A stretch of 64,000 nt of DNA. It comes from an uncultured Oscillospiraceae bacterium (GTDB taxonomy: Bacteria > Bacillota > Clostridia > Oscillospirales > Oscillospiraceae). The notes beneath the pieces are model-generated. The model saw only the letters and a list, made by a program, of their open reading frames with translations, did no database searches and was not told the origin of the DNA. This document shows, piece after piece, positions 43,440 to 52,936 of the stretch (position 1 is the first letter of the stretch; the number at the start of each line of letters is the position of its first letter). The DNA lies in the NCBI GenBank assembly GCA_934567355.1, contig CAKTJC010000005.1, positions 45,295-109,294 on the forward strand. Direction: 5' to 3'. The position numbers and the translations under genes are program-made.

Positions 43440-45017
43440 TCAGTACATCCAGGAATTTTCCTGCTTGCCGTCTTTCTTCATGTTGTCCATAAGGATCTCA
43501 TCCGCGCTCTTCGGCGGGCAAACCTCATCCATTCGGCGCAGCAGGGGCAGATCGTAATTGCTGCGGCACCGGCTTTCCCGATCGAAAATCATGGTCTCGT
43601 GCTTATCCGTGACGGGTTCCCACTTGGACAGTCCGGCATGATTGGGATTGCCGCTGTAGGCAAAGCTGACCCAGGCGCCGGCCATCTCATCTTCCAGCTT
43701 CTGTGTGACGCCGGGGATATTGCAGCAGGCAACCCGATGCGTATTATGGAACACAAAGGGAATATCCGCGCAGTGCCAAGCAGGAACGCCGTCCATAATA
43801 TCAAAATTCAGAGCAAACAGATATTGGTAAGTAGGTGCGGAGGAAGCGGCGACCTTCAGGTCCACAAAGCGGGTAGCACCCAGGCGAGTGGAAGTGTCCA
43901 GCCGATCCAGATTGATCAGCGGCTTCCCGGGATATGCCTGATGGAACTGCGCAATGAGTTCGTCGGAAGCATCCCCGAAATGGGCCCGGACAACGGCTTC
44001 CTGCTCTGCTTCACTCAGGGCATACTGCTCCGGCTTGGCCATCGCAGTAAACTCCGCCATAACCGTACCAACCATGGTGGGCACGGTCTTTGCATACTCG
44101 GAGAATCCGACCTTAAAGGGGTCGCCCAGGTACCAATCATTAGCCACAGGACCCCAGCGCATATTGGGCAGGACCTGGCCCTCGGAGGCGCGGAAGAATG
44201 CTCTGTTCAGGAGCTCATAAGGAACTGTCTCCAGTTCTTCGACCCGGTCAACGGGGATCTTCAGGATCTCCAGCATTTTTTCCACCAGCTGCCGATGATC
44301 GGCATTGGTAGTCTTATCCGGGTCCGGGCGGACGCCGCCGCTCATCATAATTGCCCGGTGGAACAGGCCCGCTGCGGCCGGAATATTCATCAGAGTTTTC
44401 ACTTTTCTGCCGCCACCGGACTGGCCAAAGATTGTCACATTGCCAGGATCTCCGCCAAAGGCCGCAATGTTATCCCGCACCCATTCCAGTGAGGCAACAA
44501 TATCCGCCGCACCGGCGTTAACGGAATTGGCGTACTTCTCACCGAAGCTGGACATATCCAGGAAGCCAAGAATATTCAACCGGTGATTTACCGTCACTAC
44601 GACGACATCACCGTAAGCTGCCAGCGCATCGCCCTCATAGGCGACCTGCTCGATGGAAGAGCCATCGGAGAAACCGCCGCCGTGGAACCAAACCATCACA
44701 GGCCGCTTGCGTCCATCCAGACCGGGCGTCCATACATTCAGATACTGGCAGTGCTCATTGGCCGGCCAGAAGCGGTGCGGAATAAATAGCTCGCTGGAGG
44801 GAGCCGGATTGGCATGAACGGGGCAGATATAACCATAGTTGGTTGCATCTCTAACATCGTTCCAGGGGGCTACCGGATGGGGCAGCTGGAACCGGTCTGC
44901 ATCCGCATACTGGATGCCATGGAAGGTGTAGATCCCGTCCAGCAGGAAGCCTCTGAGTTTACCCGCCTTGGTTTGCACAATGGGATCTTCCAGTGTATTC
45001 AAAAATTGCCGTGCCAT
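43440..45017 (-). CDS. type B carboxylesterase (second copy)
   Basis: A 525-residue carboxylesterase/lipase family protein with oxyanion loop WFHGGGF (110-116), nucleophile Ser200 in FGQSGGG, and the late His region WHCADIPFVFHN. No signal peptide. It is a close paralogue of the protein at 45033-46604, especially over the first 200 residues, and lies 15 bp behind it, so the pair arose by tandem duplication. After the nucleophile the two diverge more (GGGRKVKTLMN versus GGGDKVQSMMQ), which may mean different acyl groups. Confidence 0.92.
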   Translation of the reverse strand: MARQFLNTLEDPIVQTKAGKLRGFLLDGIYTFHGIQYADADRFQLPHPVAPWNDVRDATNYGYICPVHANPAPSSELFIPHRFWPANEHCQYLNVWTPGLDGRKRPVMVWFHGGGFSDGSSIEQVAYEGDALAAYGDVVVVTVNHRLNILGFLDMSSFGEKYANSVNAGAADIVASLEWVRDNIAAFGGDPGNVTIFGQSGGGRKVKTLMNIPAAAGLFHRAIMMSGGVRPDPDKTTNADHRQLVEKMLEILKIPVDRVEELETVPYELLNRAFFRASEGQVLPNMRWGPVANDWYLGDPFKVGFSEYAKTVPTMVGTVMAEFTAMAKPEQYALSEAEQEAVVRAHFGDASDELIAQFHQAYPGKPLINLDRLDTSTRLGATRFVDLKVAASSAPTYQYLFALNFDIMDGVPAWHCADIPFVFHNTHRVACCNIPGVTQKLEDEMAGAWVSFAYSGNPNHAGLSKWEPVTDKHETMIFDRESRCRSNYDLPLLRRMDEVCPPKSADEILMDNMKKDGKQENSWMY

Positions 45018-45032
45018 AGAGTTGCTCCTTTC

Positions 45033-46604
45033 TTAGTACATCCAGTCCCGCTTCTTCTCGCCGCTGGCATCCAGCTTGCGCAAGGATGAGGACACAACAA
45101 ATTCTACCTTGCCGATTGCCTTCTCGATCTGTGCAATCAGTTCCGTATCGAAATCCGGGCAGCACCGGGTGTTTTCATCGAACACCATTGTCGTCTCGTT
45201 TTCTCCGAAGGGCTCCCACGCAGGCATTCCGGCATGGTTGGGATTGCCGCTGTAGGCAAATCTCACCCAGGCTCCTGCCATCTGGTCTTCCAGCGTCTCA
45301 GTCACGTTGGGGATATTGCAGCAAGGCACCCGATGGCTATTATGGAAAACGAAGGGGATGTCCGAGCAATGCCAGGCATACACGCCGCCCATAAGCTGGA
45401 ATTGCAGTGCAAAATCATACAGATAGGTCGGTGCCTGGGACTGGGCCGCCTTCTTCCTGGCAAATTCAACATACGCGGGGCGGCAACTCACGTCGAAGGA
45501 AGACAGCAGGTCAAGCCCTGCGTCGGGGAATGTCTTATGGAAGGCTTCAAACACTTCCTCGGCATGTGCACCGAATTTCTCCCGCAGCTTTGCCTCCAAT
45601 TTCTCCGCCGTCAGCAGATTATCCTGCAGGGCCGTACGGATGGAAAGCTCCGCCACAGTGCCGCCTACCATTGTGGGAATCGTCTTTGCATGGTCGCACA
45701 AGGGATTCAGAAGCGGCAAACCCTTATAGTAATCATTGACTACAGGGCGCCAATAGACTCTCAGGCCCATCTCGTCACAGACGTCCTGGAACGCATGATC
45801 CAGGAAATAGTAGGGAACGGTCTCCAGTGCCTCGGGGTTGGCCGGGTCGATGTGGAGCTTTTCCATCATGCCCAATGCGATTTCCCGGAAGGGCACAGGC
45901 TTCTCTTCCTTTGCGGGAAGTACACCGCTCATGATAATTGCTTTGTGGAACAGTCCTGCCGCTGCCGGGGTCTGCATCATAGACTGCACCTTGTCGCCAC
46001 CGCCGGACTGACCAAAGATCGTCACGTTATCCGGGTCGCCGCCGAAGGCAGCAATATTGTCATGGACCCACTGCAGCGAGGCAACCAGATCGGCGATGCC
46101 AGCATTGCCGGAATTCGCGTATTTTTCGCCGAAGGAGGACAAATCAAAATAGCCCAAAATGTTCAGCCGGTGGTTTACCGTAACGACAACGACGTCGCCA
46201 TAGGCTGCCAGGGCGTCACCCTCATAGGCAACCTGCTCGATGGAGGAACCGTCGGAGTAGCCGCCGCCGTGGAACCAGACCATTACGGGGCGCTTGCGGT
46301 CGTCCAGGCCGGGGGTCCATACATTCAGATACTGGCAGTGCTCGTCCGCAGGCCAGAACCGGTGGGGAATAAACAGCTCACTGGAAGGCGCCGGGCTGCC
46401 TGCCGTAGGGCAGATATAGCCATAGTTGGTGGCATTGCGTACACCTTCCCAGGCTTTCGGAGGCTGCGGGGCCTGAAAGCGATCCGCATAGGCATAGGGA
46501 ATTCCGTGGAAGGTGTAGATGTTATCCAGTACAAAACCCCGGAGCGTTCCGTACTTTGTTTCGACCAAGGGAGAATTCTGTGTGTTTTGGAAAGATCTGA
46601 TCAT
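45033..46604 (-). CDS. type B carboxylesterase (first copy)
   Basis: A 523-residue carboxylesterase with WFHGGGY, the nucleophile elbow FGQSGGG and the His region WHCSDIPFVFHN. Family members hydrolyse esters of aromatic or aliphatic alcohols, including plant and drug esters. The ATG at 46604 was chosen because AGGAGG lies seven bases upstream; earlier in-frame codons have no ribosome site. It is the upstream member of a tandem pair and follows the importer operon after 118 bp. Confidence 0.92.
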   Translation of the reverse strand: MIRSFQNTQNSPLVETKYGTLRGFVLDNIYTFHGIPYAYADRFQAPQPPKAWEGVRNATNYGYICPTAGSPAPSSELFIPHRFWPADEHCQYLNVWTPGLDDRKRPVMVWFHGGGYSDGSSIEQVAYEGDALAAYGDVVVVTVNHRLNILGYFDLSSFGEKYANSGNAGIADLVASLQWVHDNIAAFGGDPDNVTIFGQSGGGDKVQSMMQTPAAAGLFHKAIIMSGVLPAKEEKPVPFREIALGMMEKLHIDPANPEALETVPYYFLDHAFQDVCDEMGLRVYWRPVVNDYYKGLPLLNPLCDHAKTIPTMVGGTVAELSIRTALQDNLLTAEKLEAKLREKFGAHAEEVFEAFHKTFPDAGLDLLSSFDVSCRPAYVEFARKKAAQSQAPTYLYDFALQFQLMGGVYAWHCSDIPFVFHNSHRVPCCNIPNVTETLEDQMAGAWVRFAYSGNPNHAGMPAWEPFGENETTMVFDENTRCCPDFDTELIAQIEKAIGKVEFVVSSSLRKLDASGEKKRDWMY

Positions 46605-46642
46605 ATTCTTGCCTCCTATTTTATTTTTTCGTGCTGTCCGGT

Positions 46643-46677
46643 TCTCCGGGACATGAAGAACATACACGTCCCGGAGA
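46643..46677. other. hairpin between membrane protein and carboxylesterase genes
   Basis: TCTCCGGGAC / GTCCCGGAGA, ten-base perfect stem with a 15-base loop. The left arm can instead pair with TGTCCGG just before it, so two structures exclude each other. No U tract on the minus strand. Confidence 0.45.
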
Positions 46678-46722
46678 CAGACAGGCTCAAAGAGTGATGA
46701 ATGCTGTTTTCGGCGGGTAATA

Positions 46723-47334
46723 TCAGACTTCTTTGCTGCCCGATTCGCTTTCCCGCTCCATTGCCACAATTTTTGCCATGGCATCATTATCCTCGATCCG
46801 CATGGGGATCCCGCGGATCATGCTCTGCACCTGCCAGGCGAGAGCTGCGCAGACAGCAAAGCCGGGAATCACCCAGGCACCGCCCTGCAGGCGGCCAAAG
46901 GCAAGCAGCCCCGCAGAAATCAGCACCGCCGCAGCTATCAGCGCGCAGCGCACCGTGGGATAGAAACCCAACCGGCGCTGGATATCCTCATACCGGATCT
47001 GCGTCGTTCTGGGTTTTGCCGAGAGAAAATCCACAAGGCCGGAAAGCTCCATCAGCTGGGCACAAAAGGCCAGCGCCGTCAGGAAGTACACCACCGGGGT
47101 GCTGTTCAGCGGCGAGCGGATCAAGACCGCCGCCATGAAAAGCACCAGGCTGAAAGCCTCCAATGCAGCCAGCAGCTGTTTCTTCTGCCGAAATGCCTCC
47201 GCCGACACCTGCCAGACATACCAAGGCGCATAGTACACATAGCGCACGGTATAGCCCTTTTTATTGTCAGCCGGCTCGGTAACAACCGTATAATTTTCCT
47301 CGAAGCGGCTGCGAAGTGTCTTTCTCTTTTTCAT
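46723..47334 (-). CDS. membrane protein of unknown function
   Basis: A 203-residue protein with a basic start (MKKRKTLRSRFEENYTVV), four hydrophobic segments in two pairs (about 55-72, 79-97, 128-146, 151-167) and a charged tail (AMERESESGSKEV). No family was recognised. It lies 23 bp behind the last importer ATPase gene with GGAGG upstream, so it is probably the final gene of that operon. A role linked to the transporter or cell envelope is possible but not shown. Confidence 0.72.
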   Translation of the reverse strand: MKKRKTLRSRFEENYTVVTEPADNKKGYTVRYVYYAPWYVWQVSAEAFRQKKQLLAALEAFSLVLFMAAVLIRSPLNSTPVVYFLTALAFCAQLMELSGLVDFLSAKPRTTQIRYEDIQRRLGFYPTVRCALIAAAVLISAGLLAFGRLQGGAWVIPGFAVCAALAWQVQSMIRGIPMRIEDNDAMAKIVAMERESESGSKEV

Positions 47335-47357
47335 GGTGCCTCCTTATATGGTGCAGC

Positions 47358-48311
47358 TCACAGGTTGTTGAGTTCCCTTACATGGCAGCAATTGACGAAA
47401 TGACCCGGTGTGACCTCCACGGTCTGTACGGGATTTCCGCATTCTTCCGTGGCATACGGGCAGCGCTTGGCGAACCGGCAGCCGGGCTTCGGATCGATGG
47501 GAGAGGTGATCTCGCCCTTCAGCAGGATCCGCTCGTTCCGGTTGTGGATATCCACCGTGGGAATGGCAGACAGCAGTGCCTTTGTATAGGGATGGTAGGG
47601 ATGTTCAAACAGGTCATCCGTCTCGCTGGTCTCTACCATCTGACCCAGATACATTACACAGATGTGGGTTGAAATGTGCCGCACCACAGACAGGTCGTGG
47701 GTAACAAACAGGTAAGTCAGCTTATACTCATCCTGCAGATCCATCAGCAGGTTTAGGATCTGCGCCTGGATGGAAACATCCAGGGCGGACACCGGTTCGT
47801 CGCAGACGATAAACTTCGGGTTCAGCGCCAGTGCACGGGCAATGCCGACACGCTGGCGGCGTCCTCCGTCAAGCTCATGGGGGTAGGACATGCGCAGGCG
47901 TTTTTCGATTCCGGCCAGATCCATCAACCGATCAGCTTCTGCCTGAACCGTCTTCTTGTTGAAGCGTCCGGAAAGCAGCAGCGGCTCCATAATGGTATCT
48001 GCCACCGTCATTCTGGGATCCAGCGAAGAATAGGGATCTTGGAAGATGATCTGCATATCCTCCCGAAGCTGCTTCAGCTTTTTCTTATCCGGGTGCGTGA
48101 CATCTTCCCCCCGGAAGCGGATGGTGCCGTCGGTGCTCTCCAGCAGGTGAATCAGCGTTCTGCCCAGGGTGGACTTTCCGCAGCCGGATTCACCCACCAG
48201 TCCCAGGGTGGTGCCTTCTTCGATTTGGAAGGTCACGTCGTCCACCGCGTGGACGGTTCCTCTGGCAGTTGGAAAATATTTCTTCAGATGTTCAATCTCA
48301 ATCAGTGCCAT
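47358..48311 (-). CDS. oligopeptide-type ABC ATP-binding protein, OppF/DppF class
   Basis: A 317-residue ATPase with Walker A GESGCGKSTLG, Walker B FIVCDEPVSALD and the C-terminal cysteine-rich tail of this class (PGCRFAKRCPYATEECG). The signature loop reads LDGGRRQR instead of the common SGGQRQR, so Ser and Gln of LSGGQ are changed. It pairs with the OppD-class protein three bases upstream. Confidence 0.93.
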   Translation of the reverse strand: MALIEIEHLKKYFPTARGTVHAVDDVTFQIEEGTTLGLVGESGCGKSTLGRTLIHLLESTDGTIRFRGEDVTHPDKKKLKQLREDMQIIFQDPYSSLDPRMTVADTIMEPLLLSGRFNKKTVQAEADRLMDLAGIEKRLRMSYPHELDGGRRQRVGIARALALNPKFIVCDEPVSALDVSIQAQILNLLMDLQDEYKLTYLFVTHDLSVVRHISTHICVMYLGQMVETSETDDLFEHPYHPYTKALLSAIPTVDIHNRNERILLKGEITSPIDPKPGCRFAKRCPYATEECGNPVQTVEVTPGHFVNCCHVRELNNL

Positions 48312-48314
48312 CGC

Positions 48315-49298
48315 TTAGCCCTCCTGGTTGATTTTGCCGCACAGACAATAGTGCGTGCCGCCCAAATGCTGCAGCGTAGGGTGATTTGCCCGGCAGCTGT
48401 CCGTCGCATGGGGGCAGCGCGGCGCAAAGTAGCAGCCTTGGGGCAGATCCGTGGGATCAGGGGGCAGGCCCTCAATGGGAGACAGCCGCCGGACCTTGGA
48501 ATTCAGGTCGGGGATTGCCCCGAACAGTCCGATGGTATACGGATGGGTGGGATGGTCGTAGATCTCTTCCAGCGATCCCCACTCCACGATCTCGCCTGCA
48601 TAAATAACCGCCACCTGGTCGCAGATATCCGCCACAATACCCAGATCGTGGGTGATCAGGAGCAGAGAAGTGTTCTGTGCTTTCTTCAGATTCTTGATCA
48701 AGTCCAGAACCTGCGCCTGAATGGTCACGTCCAGTGCAGTGGTAGGCTCGTCCGCAATCAGCAGCTTAGGGCTGCAGGCCAGTGCGATTGCGATAACCAC
48801 ACGCTGCTTCATTCCGCCGGAGAACTGATGGGGATATTCCCCTGCCCGGTCGGCAGAGATGCCGACGGTTTCCAGCATCCGGATGGCTTCGTGCTTGGCA
48901 TGGGCTTTGTCAAGATGCTGATGCAGCGCAATGCCTTCAGCAATCTGATCGCCAACGGTCATAATGGGGTTCAGCGCCGTCATGGGATCCTGGAAAACCA
49001 TGGAAATATCGCCGCCGCGGATTTTCTGCAGCTGGCTGTCCGAGGCTTCCAGAATGTTCACACCGTCAAAGGTAATTTCGCCTTCCACCAGCCGGGTTGC
49101 ATGATCCGGCAGGATGCGCATGATCGCCTTGGCAATGGTCGTTTTGCCTGCACCGGTTTCGCCCACCAGGCCCAAAGAGGCGCCGCGGGAAAGGGTCAGC
49201 GTCACGCCGTTGACGGCCTCGATGATTTTTCCGCCGGAAGCGTATTCTACTTTCAGGTCCTTGATGGAAAGCAAGGTATCATTTTTATTTTCAGCCAT
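48315..49298 (-). CDS. oligopeptide-type ABC ATP-binding protein, OppD/DppD class
   Basis: A 327-residue ATPase with Walker A GETGAGKTT, signature FSGGMKQR as usual in the DppD class, Walker B LLIADEPTTALD, and the terminal Cys-rich region GCYFAPRCPHATDSC that can hold an iron-sulfur cluster in relatives. It is the first of the two ATPases, 12 bp after the DppC-class permease gene. Confidence 0.93.
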   Translation of the reverse strand: MAENKNDTLLSIKDLKVEYASGGKIIEAVNGVTLTLSRGASLGLVGETGAGKTTIAKAIMRILPDHATRLVEGEITFDGVNILEASDSQLQKIRGGDISMVFQDPMTALNPIMTVGDQIAEGIALHQHLDKAHAKHEAIRMLETVGISADRAGEYPHQFSGGMKQRVVIAIALACSPKLLIADEPTTALDVTIQAQVLDLIKNLKKAQNTSLLLITHDLGIVADICDQVAVIYAGEIVEWGSLEEIYDHPTHPYTIGLFGAIPDLNSKVRRLSPIEGLPPDPTDLPQGCYFAPRCPHATDSCRANHPTLQHLGGTHYCLCGKINQEG

Positions 49299-49310
49299 AG
49301 CATTTCCCTC

Positions 49311-50210
49311 TCAGTCTTTCAGTTTCGGATCCAGCGCATCCCGGATCGTATCGCCGATCATGTTATAGCTCACAACAGTGGCCATGATGAACAGGCCCGG
49401 GAAGATGCACAGGTGCGGGTAATTGCGGATGTAGTTTCTGGCGCCGGAGAGCATGGAGCCCCATTCCGGCGTGGGAGCCTGGATGCCGAAGCCCAGGAAG
49501 CTGAGGGTGGATGCAGCCAGTCCGGCAGAGGCAATGCCCATGGCGGCCTGAACGATCAGCGGGCTCATGGCATTGGGCACGATGTGCCGGGCAATGATCC
49601 GATAGGTGGGGCAGTTGATGGACTGCTCCGCTTCGATGTATTCAGAATCCCGGATGCGCATGATGCTGGCGCGCATCATTCTGGCATACCCCGGAATCAT
49701 GCTGATGCCAAGAGCCAGAATGATCTTGGAGAATCCCGGCCCCAGCACGGTAGAGATCGTGATGGACAGCAGGATGCCCGGAAAGGACTGGAAAACGTCC
49801 AGAATCCGCATGATAAGATTATCCGTATGGCCGCCGAAATAGCCGGCAATGGCACCCAGCAGGCCACCGACAATGCAGGAAATGGCGGTGGTAAAGATGC
49901 CGATGCTCATGGTATAGCGGGCACCGTAGATGATGCGGGCAAAAATATCACGGCCGATTTCATCACATCCGAAAATGTGTTCCCAGGAGGGTCTTGCGTT
50001 CTGATTGAGGATGTCGATGGCCAGCGGGTCGTTGCTCAGCACGAAAGGAGAGACAAACGAGAACAGGAACAGGCCGATGATAAAGCAGGTGCCGATCATG
50101 GCCGTGGGAGTGGTGCGGATTTTATACCAAATATATCTCAGAGAGCCCGGCTTGTAGGAGCCGGCGCGCTTATTGACTTTGGCTTTCCGAGGGGTTTTCG
50201 TTTTTGACAT
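49311..50210 (-). CDS. oligopeptide-type ABC permease, DppC class
   Basis: A 299-residue membrane protein with a basic cytoplasmic N-terminus (KTPRKAKVNKRAGSYK), six helices and typical blocks HIFGCDEIGRDIFARIIYGAR and the coupling loop MRIRDSEYIEAEQSINC. It forms the channel with the DppB-class protein, 17 bp upstream. Confidence 0.93.
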   Translation of the reverse strand: MSKTKTPRKAKVNKRAGSYKPGSLRYIWYKIRTTPTAMIGTCFIIGLFLFSFVSPFVLSNDPLAIDILNQNARPSWEHIFGCDEIGRDIFARIIYGARYTMSIGIFTTAISCIVGGLLGAIAGYFGGHTDNLIMRILDVFQSFPGILLSITISTVLGPGFSKIILALGISMIPGYARMMRASIMRIRDSEYIEAEQSINCPTYRIIARHIVPNAMSPLIVQAAMGIASAGLAASTLSFLGFGIQAPTPEWGSMLSGARNYIRNYPHLCIFPGLFIMATVVSYNMIGDTIRDALDPKLKD

Positions 50211-50227
50211 CGTTTCTGCCTCCCAAC

Positions 50228-51187
50228 TCAGGCCTTGCTGGCTTTTTTCTTCTTGGATGCATTGGCATACTGCGCCCGGATCCGAGGATCGGCAAAGGCG
50301 TAGATAATGTCAATCAGAAGCATCATCATGGAGAATGTAAACGCGATGTACAGGACACCGCCGCGAACAATGGGATAATCCCGATTGTTGATGCCGGAAA
50401 TAATATAGCTGCCGAGGCCCGGGAAGGAATACACCGACTCAATGACGGTGGTGCCGCCCATCAGGAAGCTGAACTGGCCGCCAATCACCGTGATAATGGG
50501 AATCAGCGCATTGGGCAGCGCATGCTTAAGGATCACCGCTTTTTCTTTCAGGCCCTTGGCTCGGGCAGTGGTCACATAGTCAGCCCGGATGACCTCCAGC
50601 ATACTGGCGCGGGTCTGCCGCGCAATACCGGCCAAAGAGCCGATGGAGCTGGAAACAACCGGCAGAATATAGTTTTTCCAGCTGCCGATGCCGCTGGAGG
50701 GAAGCCATTTGAGCCTCAGTGCAAACAGCATGACCAGCAGCAGTGCCAGCCAGAAGCTGGGCATGGAGTTGGCCAGCAGGGTAATCACCAACCAGATCCG
50801 GTCAGAGATCTTATTGGCATTGATGGCACAGATAATGCCGATGGGAATGCCCAAAATCACCGTCACCAGGACAGAGAAAATGGCAAGTTTGAAGGTACGG
50901 GGGAAGCGGGTCAGCAGATCTGCGCCCACGGAAGTGCCCGTGATGTAAGAGCTGCCGAAGTCCAGATGCAGAGCCTTGAACAGGAAATCAAAGAAGCGGA
51001 CGAAAAACGGCTCGTTAAACCCCATTTTTTCCCGAACCTCTTCGATCTGGGCGGGGGTCGCGGTATCACCCAGGATAATCTTGACGGGATCACCGGGCAC
51101 AAATTCCATCATTAAAAAAATCAAAACTGCCACAACCAGCAGGATGGGAATCATCTCCAACAGACGACGCCCGATATAACGCAGCAT
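50228..51187 (-). CDS. oligopeptide-type ABC permease, DppB class
   Basis: A 319-residue membrane protein starting MLRYIGRRLLEMIPILLVV, as DppB/OppB proteins do, with the coupling loop EVIRADYVTTARAKGLKE and six helices. It follows the binding-protein gene after 108 bp that contain a strong hairpin. Confidence 0.93.
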   Translation of the reverse strand: MLRYIGRRLLEMIPILLVVAVLIFLMMEFVPGDPVKIILGDTATPAQIEEVREKMGFNEPFFVRFFDFLFKALHLDFGSSYITGTSVGADLLTRFPRTFKLAIFSVLVTVILGIPIGIICAINANKISDRIWLVITLLANSMPSFWLALLLVMLFALRLKWLPSSGIGSWKNYILPVVSSSIGSLAGIARQTRASMLEVIRADYVTTARAKGLKEKAVILKHALPNALIPIITVIGGQFSFLMGGTTVIESVYSFPGLGSYIISGINNRDYPIVRGGVLYIAFTFSMMMLLIDIIYAFADPRIRAQYANASKKKKASKA

Positions 51188-51221
51188 ACGATGGCCTCCT
51201 TCGAATTAATTCGGGGGTATT

Positions 51222-51253
51222 GGCTTACGCAGCCCCGCAGAGCTGCGTAAGCC
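51222..51253 (-). terminator. intercistronic hairpin after the binding-protein gene
   Basis: GGCTTACGCAGC / GCTGCGTAAGCC, perfect 12-bp stem, eight-base loop, without a U tract. It separates the binding-protein gene from the permease genes and likely lowers their expression relative to the binding protein. Confidence 0.6.
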
Positions 51254-51295
51254 GGTCTATGGGGTATTTGGAACGATCAGAAGATAAGCGGGCGC

Positions 51296-52936
51296 TTAGC
51301 CGGCGGGCTTGTAGCCCTCGGTGAAGACGCAGCCGCCCTCAATAGGCTTGCCGCCTTGCTCACCGATGATGATGGTGCCCTTGCCGACGAACAGGCGGCA
51401 GCCGGCAAACATGCCGTAGACGATCGCGTTGTCATACAGGTACTGCTCGACTGCCTGGATGTTTTCGTCGCTGGGGTCAGTCATGACCGCTGCAACGCGG
51501 CTGTAGAGCTCTTCGTCCTTGCAGAAATTTACGCCGCCGTTCTGGTAGTTGGCTGCGCTGAAGTTGTAGTCGTAGTAAGAAGCGATGTGACCAGTGGTGG
51601 AAGACTTGCAGTCGACCATCAGATCCCAAATGGTGGGGTCGTTCTTATAGGTGGAGAACAGAGCCTGCTCAACGGCCACGTTCTCAACATTGATGCCGAT
51701 GGCGTTCAGCTGGGAAATGATGACGGCACGAGTGCTGTCTTTGAACAGAGCGGAGCTGGTCAGCAGACGGAGCGTAAGCTCACCGGGTTTGTAGCCGGCT
51801 GCTTCCAGGCACTCCTTGGCCTTATCGGTGTTGTAGGAATAATAATCCCAGCCGTCCCACTCTTCCTGGTAGCCCTTCATCACATTGGAAGCGCTGCAGT
51901 TTACAGGAGCCGCTGCCAGGGAGTTGTAGCCGTCTGCAACCAGGACCTGCTGCGGCTGGATTGCATAGAAGATCGCCTTGCGGAGTTCCAGGTTGCTGCC
52001 GACAACGTTTTCCGCGTCCATGTTGGGGAACAGCAGGGTCACGAAGTTCAGGGGCGGCACCAGCACGCTCCACCCTTCTCTCGAAGTGTTGTTCTCAAGG
52101 TCGTAGAAAATGTCTATATCGGATGCATTCACACCAGCGATATCAACTTCGTTGTTCTCCAGCGCGATCACACGCATGGAAGCTTCCGTAATGGCGGTGT
52201 AAACAATTTCCTTGACGTTGCGGAAGGCGGGCAGGACCAGGGCATTGTAGCTCTCGTCTGTCTGCCAATAGTCGTCATTGGCGACGAGGGTAGCACCGGA
52301 GCCGGGAATGAATTCCTTGACGGTGTAGGAGCTGGTGGTAGCAGGGTCGTTCTGCTTCTCTTCGTCGGAAGCATTCTCCCACCACTGCTGATTCACAATG
52401 CACCACATCTGGTTGGTCACCAGCATTGAAAAAGTATTCGGGGCATCGGTGGTCAGCTTCATGGTCATGTTATAGTCATCGATTTTCTCCAGGCTGGCAA
52501 TGTTGGAGCCGCCGTCCACAAACTGGCCGATCTCAACGCTCTTGTTGAGGCTCCAGATAACGTCGTCAATGGTGATAGGGTTACCCTTGCTGTCCTTTAC
52601 ATAGTCGAAAATCTCAATGTTGTAGGTCAGGCTGTCCAGCTTCGTGAAGCCCTTGGCAAGCCAGGGAACCATTTCGTCTTCGGTGGCGCCGTAGTTATTG
52701 GTCCAGAACAGCTTTGCATACAGCATCGCTCTGCCCATAGATCCGGGGGAAGACGGAGCAAAGGGAGCAACGTTAACGGATGTGCTCTCGCAGGTGACGG
52801 TGACCTTCTCTGCAGGGGTCTCCATCTTGTACACATTCTGGGGACGGACCCAGGTGCTCTCGTCGGCAGCAGCCGTGCAGACGAATAGGCCTGCCATCAG
52901 GGTCAGGCAGAGGAGCATAGCGATCAGTTTTTTCAT
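51296..52936 (-). CDS. extracellular substrate-binding protein, family 5 (oligopeptide/oligosaccharide type)
   Basis: A 546-residue precursor with signal peptide MKKLIAMLLCLTLMAGLF and probable cleavage after AAA near residue 24. A Cys in the hydrophobic part (LFVC) lacks the small residue expected before it, so a lipoprotein is doubtful. The mature part has family 5 features: DGVIWSLNKSVE-like ITIDDVIWSLNKSVE, and LRKAIFYAIQPQQVL. Family 5 proteins bind peptides, but several in Firmicutes and Thermotoga bind oligosaccharides. GGAGG precedes the ATG at 52936. First gene of a five-component importer operon flanked by esterases and a GH3 enzyme. Confidence 0.9.
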   Translation of the reverse strand: MKKLIAMLLCLTLMAGLFVCTAAADESTWVRPQNVYKMETPAEKVTVTCESTSVNVAPFAPSSPGSMGRAMLYAKLFWTNNYGATEDEMVPWLAKGFTKLDSLTYNIEIFDYVKDSKGNPITIDDVIWSLNKSVEIGQFVDGGSNIASLEKIDDYNMTMKLTTDAPNTFSMLVTNQMWCIVNQQWWENASDEEKQNDPATTSSYTVKEFIPGSGATLVANDDYWQTDESYNALVLPAFRNVKEIVYTAITEASMRVIALENNEVDIAGVNASDIDIFYDLENNTSREGWSVLVPPLNFVTLLFPNMDAENVVGSNLELRKAIFYAIQPQQVLVADGYNSLAAAPVNCSASNVMKGYQEEWDGWDYYSYNTDKAKECLEAAGYKPGELTLRLLTSSALFKDSTRAVIISQLNAIGINVENVAVEQALFSTYKNDPTIWDLMVDCKSSTTGHIASYYDYNFSAANYQNGGVNFCKDEELYSRVAAVMTDPSDENIQAVEQYLYDNAIVYGMFAGCRLFVGKGTIIIGEQGGKPIEGGCVFTEGYKPAG

